This document shows positions 8,952-17,443 of a stretch of 64,000 bases of DNA, piece after piece (position 1 is the first letter of the stretch; each line of letters starts with the position of its first letter). A program made the translations under genes and the position numbers. The stretch comes from an uncultured Clostridia bacterium (GTDB lineage: Bacteria > Bacillota > Clostridia > Oscillospirales > Ruminococcaceae), in NCBI GenBank assembly GCA_945923775.1, contig CAMELR010000013.1:1-64000 (forward strand). The letters are read 5' to 3'. The notes under the pieces are model-generated. The model saw nothing but the letters and a program-made list of their open reading frames with translations, was not told where the DNA came from and ran no database searches.

Positions 8952-11900
8952 CTATATCCGCCTGAAGGACTGCACCAGCATTGTAAGCAGCAGCCAGACT
9001 ATATTATATCCTGCTATCCAGAAGCCGTTCAGCAGAGAATAGTTCCGGAAAATCGCAAAGATGAACACAAGCAGAACGCCCAGCGCAATGCCGAATATCT
9101 CCATTATGCAGCCGAGCCTGATACGCTCGCTGAGCGCCTTCGCGCCGTTTATCGCGGAAGCGAGGGAGGAGAACGTACCGTCGCAGGATACTGCGGCGCT
9201 TCCCTTTCCGGCGTACTTGGTGTGCTCGTCGAAGGTATCGTGAGCCTCCGCCGGGAGGATACGCACGTTATCCGTGTAGATGTCGAACAGCTCGGAGATA
9301 ACGCCCTCGGTGAGCGCGCCGTCAACGGTCTTGACGACAAGGCTGACGTCGTTGCGTGCGAGCTTCTGTACCTGGTGCTTCACCTGCGGATTTGCGGTGA
9401 GCGTAACGAAGAACAGCATGCAGACCTCTCCGGCGACCGCAAGGTAAATGACCTCGTCGTTTTTCTTGTTGAGCGCGGTCTCTTTCTTGCTGTCGGGGAC
9501 GGTGATGCCGTGGGACTTCATATGATCCCTGCTGCCGAGCAGGACGCGCCTGCTGCCTATCCAGCCGGAAACTCCCAGTCCGCTCTCATAAACACAGTTG
9601 GAAACCTTCTTGAGCAGGGCGGGCTTGTAGTTGAGCATGTTGAACAGCGGGTCAGCGAGTATGCTGTCGGAGCTTACCGCAAGGCTTGCGGCGTAGATGA
9701 TCGCCTCATCGATGGTAACGCGCTGAGAGCCGTTCTTGCCGTTCTTGTTGTAGTCCCAGATGTTCCTTATGGAAACCGAGCCAGCCGGGAACAGCGTCTT
9801 AGCCTCGACCAGCACGGAATTAACCGCGCTGAAATCCTCTACCGCGCTGTAGCCCAGGATAGCCGCGCGGCGTTCGTTGGTCTTGCGGGAAGCGCTGAGC
9901 ATCGGGAGCATAACCACGAGCGCGCCCGTGAATGAAGCGCCGACGCAGAGCACTGCGGAAAACGCAGTAGCCGCAAACGACCACTGGTTCATTATATTGG
10001 AGGTAACTCCGGTCTCAGCGAAGAAGCCGAGTGCGCCCGCAGCCAGGGAAACTCCTATCATGATGGGGGTAAGCACGCGGGAAATGCGGTCGGAAACGTC
10101 CTCGCAGTAGGTGGAGATTATGAAGTCGCAGAGCATTTCGGTCTTTCTCATGGAAGCGATGACCGGTATGCCGTGACCCGCGCCCCTTGCGAGACGTTCC
10201 GCGTCCTCGCCGTCGGTGCACTCGACGAAGTACTTGTCGGTGTCGCCGGAGATGAACCGGAAGTTGTTCTTAGCCGCGTGAACGGTACACAGCTTGGACA
10301 CGGTGTTGAAGCACAGCGCCAGCATGGAAACCAGCAGGTAGCAGAACGAGCGGTTCATTGCGAGGTAGTTGGTCTCCGCAAGGTACATCACGATAGCGCC
10401 GAGCGCGCCGAGATGTGCGAACGCGCACAGCGTGTCGCCGTCCGGCTTGCCCTTGAACAGCCTTGAAAATCCGTTGGTGATAACGCTGGAGCAGGCTCCG
10501 AAGCTGAGTATGCCGATGGTGAGATTAGCATACAGGAATATATCGGGCTTTATAAGCTCGGACAGTATAGGTATACTGTCTATCTTGAAGAAATAGAACA
10601 CTGCCGCGATGGCCGCAGCAGCGGTCAGCAGAGCCAGGATCGTCAGGCGGCCCGCAAGACCCTTCCCGGCTCTCGCAAGTCTCTCGGTTATGACGTTCTC
10701 GTCGTCTAGGTCGATGATCTCGTCCTCGTCGTCCTCATCGTCGTAATCGTCGTCCTCTGCTTCCTTTTCCTCGGCGTCCTCCACCTCGTCGTCGATGTCG
10801 GCGAGCATGAAGTTAGCTATCTTGCGCTTCTTGCGCTCCGCAAGAGCCTCTGCCTCGCGTACCGCCGCCACCGGGTCGGTCTTGGGCAGTATGCTGGTGT
10901 CTATTACCTTGTTGTCGTAGTCTATGTTGAGCGCCCTCGGCGGGAGATTTCTCGGGTCGGAGAGATCGGTGATAGTCACGGTCTGCTCCTCGGCGCGGTC
11001 CTTCTCACGCTGCTCCCTGAGCTTCTTGTTGAGGGAAGCCACCAGAGCCTCGCTGCTGCGGTCCCTCTCCACTGCCGCGTCTGACTTCTTCTGCGCGCCG
11101 GGGGTGAACAGCACCTCGTCCGCTTTTGAGCCCTTCCTGCGGGAAGTAACCGGCGAATACTCCTTGACATGCTCGGTCTCACCGCTGGACATCTTCTTGA
11201 GGTCGTTCCCGGAGACCGCCAGGGTATCTCCGATGTCGCCCTGCGGCTCCGCGGAGTTTTTCAGCCCGTCCACTGCCTTCTCGCGGGATTCCATCGGGTT
11301 GAGGGAATCCAGCAGCTCCTCCGGCTCCTCTGCGGCGCGGTCGGCCTCGAGGAGGGCGCGGTTGATCTCGCTTATGCGCTGGAGCTTCTTCATCTGCATG
11401 GTTTCGGAGGTCACGAGGTCGCTCTTGGTGTGGAACACAATATCATCGTCCCCGCCGGAAACCTTCGGCTTCACATAGGGCTGGACATACTCGCTCTCCG
11501 GCTGAACCACGCGCTCCGGCTCCGGCTTTGAAGGCTCCTCCGGCTCTCCGAACAGCTTTGCCGCCTCAGTCGGCGACGAAAGCTCGGAGGTGTAGCCGCT
11601 GTGCTCCGGTTCCGCCGGCTTTTCCGGCTCGCTGAACTGCATGCGCTGTTCCTGCTCGGCGCGCTCCTGCTCGAGCCTTCTCTGCTCCTGCTGGCGCTCC
11701 TCGCGTTCGCGGCGCTTGTTCTCAGCCTTGCGGCGGTTGGCTTCGGCTGCGCGGCGGATACTTTCCGCGCGCTCCCGGGATTCCTCGTCCTCGGAAACCG
11801 GCTCAGATTCCTCCGCAGAGGGCATGCGCGTATGCGACGTGCTGTTCATAGCGCTGTGTAGCTCAGTCTCCGAGATTATTTCGGTAACGCTCTCGGTGGA

Positions 11901-11972
11901 TTTGGAACCCCCGCCGCGCTTTCTGTCTATTTCTGCAAGAATATCGTCAATGCTGTAATTATCAGACATCAA
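8952..11972 (-). CDS. degenerate P-type ATPase-like membrane protein with long charged N-terminal region
   Basis: C-terminal half aligns by eye with P1B ATPases (GLGVSGWIGSRRVLLGSRDHMKSHGI; VIYLAVAGEVCMLFFVTLTANPQVKHQVQKL) but lacks DKTGT, TGD and GDGIND. Confidence 0.6.
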   Translation of the reverse strand: MMSDNYSIDDILAEIDRKRGGGSKSTESVTEIISETELHSAMNSTSHTRMPSAEESEPVSEDEESRERAESIRRAAEANRRKAENKRREREERQQEQRRLEQERAEQEQRMQFSEPEKPAEPEHSGYTSELSSPTEAAKLFGEPEEPSKPEPERVVQPESEYVQPYVKPKVSGGDDDIVFHTKSDLVTSETMQMKKLQRISEINRALLEADRAAEEPEELLDSLNPMESREKAVDGLKNSAEPQGDIGDTLAVSGNDLKKMSSGETEHVKEYSPVTSRRKGSKADEVLFTPGAQKKSDAAVERDRSSEALVASLNKKLREQREKDRAEEQTVTITDLSDPRNLPPRALNIDYDNKVIDTSILPKTDPVAAVREAEALAERKKRKIANFMLADIDDEVEDAEEKEAEDDDYDDEDDEDEIIDLDDENVITERLARAGKGLAGRLTILALLTAAAAIAAVFYFFKIDSIPILSELIKPDIFLYANLTIGILSFGACSSVITNGFSRLFKGKPDGDTLCAFAHLGALGAIVMYLAETNYLAMNRSFCYLLVSMLALCFNTVSKLCTVHAAKNNFRFISGDTDKYFVECTDGEDAERLARGAGHGIPVIASMRKTEMLCDFIISTYCEDVSDRISRVLTPIMIGVSLAAGALGFFAETGVTSNIMNQWSFAATAFSAVLCVGASFTGALVVMLPMLSASRKTNERRAAILGYSAVEDFSAVNSVLVEAKTLFPAGSVSIRNIWDYNKNGKNGSQRVTIDEAIIYAASLAVSSDSILADPLFNMLNYKPALLKKVSNCVYESGLGVSGWIGSRRVLLGSRDHMKSHGITVPDSKKETALNKKNDEVIYLAVAGEVCMLFFVTLTANPQVKHQVQKLARNDVSLVVKTVDGALTEGVISELFDIYTDNVRILPAEAHDTFDEHTKYAGKGSAAVSCDGTFSSLASAINGAKALSERIRLGCIMEIFGIALGVLLVFIFAIFRNYSLLNGFWIAGYNIVWLLLTMLVQSFRRI

Positions 11973-12003
11973 TATCTCTCCTAAATCCTGTGATCCGGCG
12001 GTA

Positions 12004-12735
12004 TCAGCCGCGGTGCTTTACGACCTCATACATGATTATTCCGGCGGAGACCGACGCGTTGAGCGAGTTGACCTTTCCGAACATCGGCAGTGAAAGGGTC
12101 ATGTCGCAGTTCTCACGAACCAGCCTGCCCAGCCCAAAGCCCTCGCTTCCGACCACCAGAGCCACTGCGCCGGAAAGGTCAGCCTGTGCGATGGGAGTTC
12201 CGTCGGCTTCCATGCCGTAGACCCACACCCCGGCTTCCTTGAGCCGCTTTATGGTGTCCACGAGGTTAGCGACCCTTGCCACCTTGAGCCACGCGGCGGC
12301 CCCTGCGGAGGTCTTGAATACTGTGGCGTTAAGGGAGGCGCTGCGGCGCTTGGGGATTATCAGCCCGTCAGCACCTGCTGCCTCGGCGGTACGGATTATC
12401 GCGCCGAGGTTGTGGGGATCCTCGATCTCATCGGCAATGATGATGAACGGAGGCTTCCCGCGCTGTTCAGCGTTCGCGAGGATATCCTCCACCGTGGAGT
12501 AGGAAGCGGCGGCGAGTTCCGCGGCGGTACCGCCGTGCTTGGGGGTTCCGCAGATGGCGGTGAGCCTCTCATCGCTGACTTCTTTGATAACCACGCCGTT
12601 TTGCTTGGCGAGTGCGACGATCTTCGAAAGAGCCGCTCCCTTCTGAATGTAGACCGTATCTATTTCCCTTCCCGAATTGAGGGTCTCAGTTACGGCGTTT
12701 TTGCCATAGATCAAATTTGTTTCCTGATTATCCAT
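12004..12735 (-). CDS. rlmB: 23S rRNA (guanosine-2'-O-)-methyltransferase RlmB-type (SpoU/TrmH family)
   Basis: LIYGKNAVTETL; IIADEIEDPHNLGAIIRTAEAAGADGLIIP; SLPMFGKVNSLNASVSAGIIMYEV. Start trimmed to MDNQETNLIYG. Confidence 0.85.
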   Translation of the reverse strand: MDNQETNLIYGKNAVTETLNSGREIDTVYIQKGAALSKIVALAKQNGVVIKEVSDERLTAICGTPKHGGTAAELAAASYSTVEDILANAEQRGKPPFIIIADEIEDPHNLGAIIRTAEAAGADGLIIPKRRSASLNATVFKTSAGAAAWLKVARVANLVDTIKRLKEAGVWVYGMEADGTPIAQADLSGAVALVVGSEGFGLGRLVRENCDMTLSLPMFGKVNSLNASVSAGIIMYEVVKHRG

Positions 12736-12906
12736 AATATTTCCTTTAAAAATAGTAGTTTTGCACAATGATATACATTTTACATTATAGCACATTTTCT
12801 GCACTAATGCAAGCAGTCCGGACTATATTTAGATGAAATTTTAGTGTATATACGCCGCCTGACCATATCAGCCAGAGAAGGCGCAGTGATTCGCCGATAA
12901 ATTCAA

Positions 12907-12935
12907 AGCGGAGACCGAAAGATCTCCGCTTTTTA
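12907..12935. terminator. rho-independent terminator
   Basis: AGCGGAGA-CCGAAAGA-TCTCCGCT followed by TTTT. Confidence 0.75.
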
Positions 12936-13079
12936 TTATAACTTCATCAGTATCTTAGCCGAACTGAAGCGAGTTCCAAAGGACAAATGAAGGACAAAAC
13001 CTCAGATCTTAAGCTTATTTCCGGCATAAAAAATCCCCGCCAAACAGCTCACAGAGCCGCATGACGGGAACCAATGCTA

Positions 13080-13102
13080 TGGAGCTGGGAATGGGACTCG
13101 AA
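13080..13102 (-). other. candidate tRNA 3'-end fragment / att core
   Basis: Reverse complement TTCGAGT-CCCAT-TCCCAGC-T-CCA matches tRNA 3' geometry (T-loop 7, T-stem 5, acceptor 7, discriminator, CCA); upstream T-stem half is not complementary. Confidence 0.45.
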
Positions 13103-13397
13103 TTTTCAATAAGATTATTCCAACGATTCAGCATAGGCTGAAATTTCGCATAACAATGCGGTTCACAGTGGATTACTGCTGAACCCGTTTTATGTAAAGC
13201 TCTCCCACTGTCCTTTAAATAAAGGACAGAAAAAGGACAAAAAACAACCAACAATAAATTGACGATATGACGTGCTTTTCACAGCTCATTGCTCTTTCGT
13301 CAATATAACCAAATTTATCAACTGCTTTTCGTGGAAAAGGCAGAATTTTAATATTGACAACAAGAGCGCATAGAGAAAATCTGTGCGCTTTTTTATA

Positions 13398-13481
13398 TAG
13401 GTTAACAGCCGAAAGGCTTTAACAGCATAGACGGAAAGGCCTTCTGAACGGGCGGTCCTATTCCTCACCGCCCTTCTATGC
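13398..13481. promoter_or_regulatory. structured leader upstream of rep gene
   Basis: AGCC-GAAA-GGCT hairpin, then GCATAG...GGGCGG...CCGCCC...CTATGC nested inverted repeat. Confidence 0.45.
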
Positions 13482-13526
13482 TTTATAAAACATAAAACGA
13501 GGAATAAAACAAACTGGAGGAATAAC

Positions 13527-14624
13527 ATGAATGCAATCTACCAGCTGTTAAACCCGGATAATACGATATCCCTGAACCGTCCGCTGGCTCATGCGGTCGG
13601 ACTTATGGAAACCGTGGTTTACAGCGCACTCATAGCCAAATGGCAGTATTACAGCGACAGAGGAAAACTCGACCCGGACGGGTGGTTTTATTCCACCATC
13701 GCAGATTTAGAGGAAAGCACCTCCCTGTCAGACAAACAGCAGAAACGCTGCATTACGGTTCTGGAGAAGCGCGGACTTATCAAGTGCTCCCCGCGCGGAA
13801 TGCCAGCAAAACGCAGCTTCTACATAATCGACGATATAGTTCACCTAGCCGAAATTCTTGCGGAGGGTGAGGAAAAAATGAAATCCGTAAAGCCGTCAGC
13901 GACAGAAAAATACAAGCGGAATTCCACCGCGGACGAGGAAAACAGCACTTCTGAAAAGGAAGAAACACCCTCTCAGACCGCATTACTCCATTGTTCCGCC
14001 GAAAGGGCGAAGCAAGAAACGCCAAAAGGGCGGAACAAGGAACGCCCAAACGGCGAAGCAAGGAACGCCGAAACGGCGGAACAAGAAACGCCGAAACGGC
14101 AGAACATGATACGCCCAAATGGCGGACCATGTTACGCCCAAACGGCGGACAAATCTAAAGATAATAATCTTAAAGAAAATAATCCTGATATAATCAATCC
14201 TATCAATCAATCTGGTGGGACTGATGAGATGGAATATATCACCAGGATAAAAGAGGAGCGCTCCGCTTATGCCCAGATAGTCCGGGACAACACGGATTAC
14301 GAATACCTCATTGAGCAGAATCCAGGCAAGGCGGATACCATCAACGAGCTTATCAGCATTATGGTGGACGCAATCTGTTCCACCAGACCTACAATACGGG
14401 TGAACGGCGAGGACGTTCCGCATGACGTAGTGAAAAGTACGTTCCTGAAGCTTAACAGCAGTCACATCGAGTACGTTCTGGAAGCTATGGACAACAACAC
14501 CAGCGACGTCCGGAATATTCGAAGTTACCTGATAACGGCGCTGTACAATTCCCGGCTGACGCTTAACAGCTACTGGCAGTCCCGGGTAAATCACGACATG
14601 AAAGAATACTGGCAGGAGGGGTAA
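13527..14624 (+). CDS. replication initiator (RepA-like N-terminal domain with DUF6017-like C-terminus)
   Basis: FYSTIADLEESTSLSDKQQKRCITVLEKRGLIKCSPRGMPAKRSFYI winged-HTH; C-terminal YAQIVRDNTDYEYLIEQNP...IDEL-type region. Confidence 0.75.
   Translation: MNAIYQLLNPDNTISLNRPLAHAVGLMETVVYSALIAKWQYYSDRGKLDPDGWFYSTIADLEESTSLSDKQQKRCITVLEKRGLIKCSPRGMPAKRSFYIIDDIVHLAEILAEGEEKMKSVKPSATEKYKRNSTADEENSTSEKEETPSQTALLHCSAERAKQETPKGRNKERPNGEARNAETAEQETPKRQNMIRPNGGPCYAQTADKSKDNNLKENNPDIINPINQSGGTDEMEYITRIKEERSAYAQIVRDNTDYEYLIEQNPGKADTINELISIMVDAICSTRPTIRVNGEDVPHDVVKSTFLKLNSSHIEYVLEAMDNNTSDVRNIRSYLITALYNSRLTLNSYWQSRVNHDMKEYWQEG
13997..14138. repeat. 23-bp tandem repeat array within rep CDS
   Basis: CGCC at 13997, 14020, 14043, 14066, 14089, 14112, 14135 (exact 23-bp spacing), each full unit containing GGCG-N10-CGCC. 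Confidence 0.85.
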
Positions 14625-14626
14625 TT

Positions 14627-15391
14627 ATGGCAAAGATTATAGCAATAGCAAATCAGAAAGGCGGCGTTGGCAAGACAACGACCGTGGTAAACATCGCCGC
14701 AGGACTTGCGGAACTTGGCAAGAAAGTCCTCTGTATCGACCTCGACCCGCAGGGAAATCTAAGCGACTACCTTGGCTACGACTTCACGGGCAAGCGCACC
14801 ATAGTTGACGTGCTGAAAGAAACTGCGAAGCTCTCGGAGTGCATTATGACCGCAAAAAGCGAGCCTATCGACTATGTCCCGGCAGATATTTCTCTGGCAA
14901 CCGCGGATATGTTTCTTGCACAGACGATGTGCCGTGAGCAGATTCTTGACAAGGCGATTTCCAGCGACAGCATATCGGAAAATTACGATTATTTCCTCAT
15001 CGACTGCCTGCCCTCGCTCGGAATACTGGTCATGAACGCTCTTGCGGCGGCTGACGAGGTGATAATTCCGGTTCAGGTGCAGAAATTCGCGCTCAACGGC
15101 ATAGTCCAGTTCGAGGACATTTTCAATCTCATCAAGGAAAAAATCAACCACGACCTGAAAATTTGTGGAATACTTGAAACCATGACCGACAACACCCAGA
15201 TGGCTCAGGCGGTGGACGTTGCCTTAAAGGAGCGCTACAGCGGTCTGGTTTACAAAACTACGATAAGCAAGCGCATTGAAGCCGCAAACAGCACCGCTGA
15301 GCAAAAGTCGCTGATATCCAAGAAAAACAGCGTGATAGGCGGTCAGTACCGCCAGCTTGTAAGCGAAATTCTCGAAAAGGAGGGAGTGTAA
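14627..15391 (+). CDS. ParA family ATPase
   Basis: IAIANQKGGVGKTTTVVNIAAGLAELGKKVLCIDLDPQGNLSDYLG. Confidence 0.95.
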   Translation: MAKIIAIANQKGGVGKTTTVVNIAAGLAELGKKVLCIDLDPQGNLSDYLGYDFTGKRTIVDVLKETAKLSECIMTAKSEPIDYVPADISLATADMFLAQTMCREQILDKAISSDSISENYDYFLIDCLPSLGILVMNALAAADEVIIPVQVQKFALNGIVQFEDIFNLIKEKINHDLKICGILETMTDNTQMAQAVDVALKERYSGLVYKTTISKRIEAANSTAEQKSLISKKNSVIGGQYRQLVSEILEKEGV

Positions 15392-16381
15392 ATGGCATTC
15401 AATCTCGGGGCTTCCAACAATACCGGAAAGCTGAATATGAACGACTTCCTCGGCGATGAACCGGCTGTCCAGAATGACGAAAAAGAAATCCCGATAAACC
15501 TGCTTGTTTCGTGGGAAAACCAGCCGTTCAAGATGTACAGCGACTTCAAAATGAACGAGCTGGTGGAATCCATCAAGGAAAACGGACTTCTGTCGCGGAT
15601 AATCGTGTCTCCCGCCGCTGGCGGGAAATACCGCATAATTGCCGGACACAACCGCGTTGAAGCCTGCCGCAGAGCCGGATTTACGGCGGTTCCCAGCATT
15701 GTTAAGAACGTGGACGAAAACCGTGCAAAGCTCATCATGGCGGACACAAATCTCTGCCAGCGCACCGAGCTTCTGCCGTCTGAGCGTGCATTTGCGTACA
15801 AGGCACAGCAGGAGGCTATGACAGCCCTCGGAAGCCGCCGTGCTACCAAGGACATAGCCGAGAAATACGGCGAAGCCAAGCGCACTATCCAGCGCTACAT
15901 ATCCTGCACGCGGCTGGTTCCGAAGCTTATGGAAATGCTCGACAGCGGCAGACTTACGCTGGCGACAGCCTGCCAGTTTTCGGCGCTCCCGAACAGCAGT
16001 CAGGAGGAAATCGCGGCGTACCTCAGCCGGGATTCTGAAAGGAAATTCACGGTCGAACATGCAAACTCGCTTGCGAATTTGAAGTTCTTTTCGGAATCCG
16101 ACATAGCGGAGATTTGCGGAGAGAATAAAACCGCGGCAGAATCTCCGGCAGAACGCTCAGAATCTGCAAAGTCGAGCGCTCCCGCAGAGCTAAAACATAC
16201 CGCGAAAAAGCCATCCAAACAGATAACCCTCCAGCGCAAGGAAGTTACCCAGCTCATCGGCGACGAGCTTTCCAACGAGGAGATTTCGGAGTATTTCTAC
16301 TTCTGCCTCCAGCGCCGGGATATCCTTGAGGAATGGCACAAAATGTACACGGAGGGCAAAACAGATGGCACGAACGCTTGA
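15392..16381 (+). CDS. ParB/RepB/Spo0J family partition protein
   Basis: MNELVESIKENGLLSRIIVSPAAGGKYRIIAGHNRVEACRRAG; directly after parA. Confidence 0.9.
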   Translation: MAFNLGASNNTGKLNMNDFLGDEPAVQNDEKEIPINLLVSWENQPFKMYSDFKMNELVESIKENGLLSRIIVSPAAGGKYRIIAGHNRVEACRRAGFTAVPSIVKNVDENRAKLIMADTNLCQRTELLPSERAFAYKAQQEAMTALGSRRATKDIAEKYGEAKRTIQRYISCTRLVPKLMEMLDSGRLTLATACQFSALPNSSQEEIAAYLSRDSERKFTVEHANSLANLKFFSESDIAEICGENKTAAESPAERSESAKSSAPAELKHTAKKPSKQITLQRKEVTQLIGDELSNEEISEYFYFCLQRRDILEEWHKMYTEGKTDGTNA

Positions 16382-16420
16382 TTTTTCGCGGATAATATGC
16401 TATAATTCAAGAAAGGGACG

Positions 16421-17266
16421 GTGATTCCTGTGGACGAGATAAAAACCAGCGACATCAGCGCCGAAAACCGGGCTGAAATACTTAACATCATCGAAAATTT
16501 CCGGCTGATGGACGACACGTTCATGAGTAAGGTTTTCGAGGATAAAGCGTGCGCGGAGCTTCTGCTCAGAGTGATTCTGAACCGGGACGACCTGACAGTT
16601 GTACGGGTGGTTTCGCAGTTCGAACTGAAAAATTTGCAGGGACGTTCAGCACGGCTGGATATTTACGCAGTTGACGAGCATGGCAAGCAGTACGACGTTG
16701 AGGTCCAGCGCAGCGATGACGGCGCGGCTCCAAGACGTGCGAGATACAACAGCAGTCTGCTTGACGCAAATCTGCTCAATCCAGGCGATAAGTTTGATGA
16801 ACTTCCGGAAAGCTACATCATTTTCATTACCGAGCATGACGTGCTTAAAGGCGGAAAGCCGCTTTACACGGTCAACCGCACGATCTCCGAGCTTGACCAC
16901 GCAATATTCACGGACGGTTCGCACATAATATATGTGAACGGCGAGATTCGCAACGGCACGGCTCTGGGCGAGCTTATGCAGGATTTCTTCTGCAAGGATC
17001 CGCGCGAAATGCACTACAAGGTACTGTCCGACCGGGCAGGTTATTTCAAGAAAGACAAGGAGGGTGTTGATACTATGTGTAAATTAGTGGAAGATTACGG
17101 CGAAAAGAGAGCAAGACAGGCTGCGGAATTGGCTTCAAATGAGAGAGCAGTCCGCATGGCTAATAATCTCTGGAACAAGGGCGAAAGAGATCTTCAGCAG
17201 ATTGCAGACCTGACAGACCTCCCTCTGGACGAAGTAAAGAAGCTTTTCGAAGGCAAGACAGCCTGA
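16421..17266 (+). CDS. Rpn-like / PD-(D/E)XK nuclease family transposase
   Basis: DDTFMSKVFEDKACAELLLRVIL...LDIYAVDEHGKQYDVEVQ; typical PDDEXK_2 layout. Confidence 0.8.
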   Translation: MIPVDEIKTSDISAENRAEILNIIENFRLMDDTFMSKVFEDKACAELLLRVILNRDDLTVVRVVSQFELKNLQGRSARLDIYAVDEHGKQYDVEVQRSDDGAAPRRARYNSSLLDANLLNPGDKFDELPESYIIFITEHDVLKGGKPLYTVNRTISELDHAIFTDGSHIIYVNGEIRNGTALGELMQDFFCKDPREMHYKVLSDRAGYFKKDKEGVDTMCKLVEDYGEKRARQAAELASNERAVRMANNLWNKGERDLQQIADLTDLPLDEVKKLFEGKTA

Positions 17267-17287
17267 GCACACAACAGAATAAAGCCA

Positions 17288-17311
17288 AGCGGAGACCGAA
17301 AGATCTCCGCT
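17288..17311. terminator. hairpin identical to that at 12907-12930
   Basis: AGCGGAGACCGAAAGATCTCCGCT. Confidence 0.6.
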
Positions 17312-17358
17312 GTTTCTATACAACCCTCCCAGCCACAGGGTTCACATACATTACCTCC

Positions 17359-17416
17359 GGGGCGCAGTAAAATGCGCCCCCAATCTGCGTAACAGCGGGC
17401 TAAACCCGCGATACGC
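17359..17416. promoter_or_regulatory. structured leader upstream of second ParB-like gene
   Basis: GGGGCGCA-GTAAAA-TGCGCCCC and nested GCGTA..GCGGG-CTAAA-CCCGC..TACGC. Confidence 0.45.
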
Positions 17417-17443
17417 TCCAAAAATTACAGACCGGAGGACAGC

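Noticed and set aside
13015-13254. 79-aa minus-strand ORF near the ICE left end as an integrase remnant
   Set aside because: No tyrosine or serine recombinase motifs visible; the DNA is better explained by a tRNA fragment and direct repeats.
13997-14138. CRISPR array at the 23-bp repeats
   Set aside because: Units are contiguous with no spacers and lie in a coding sequence; better explained as iteron-like repeats.
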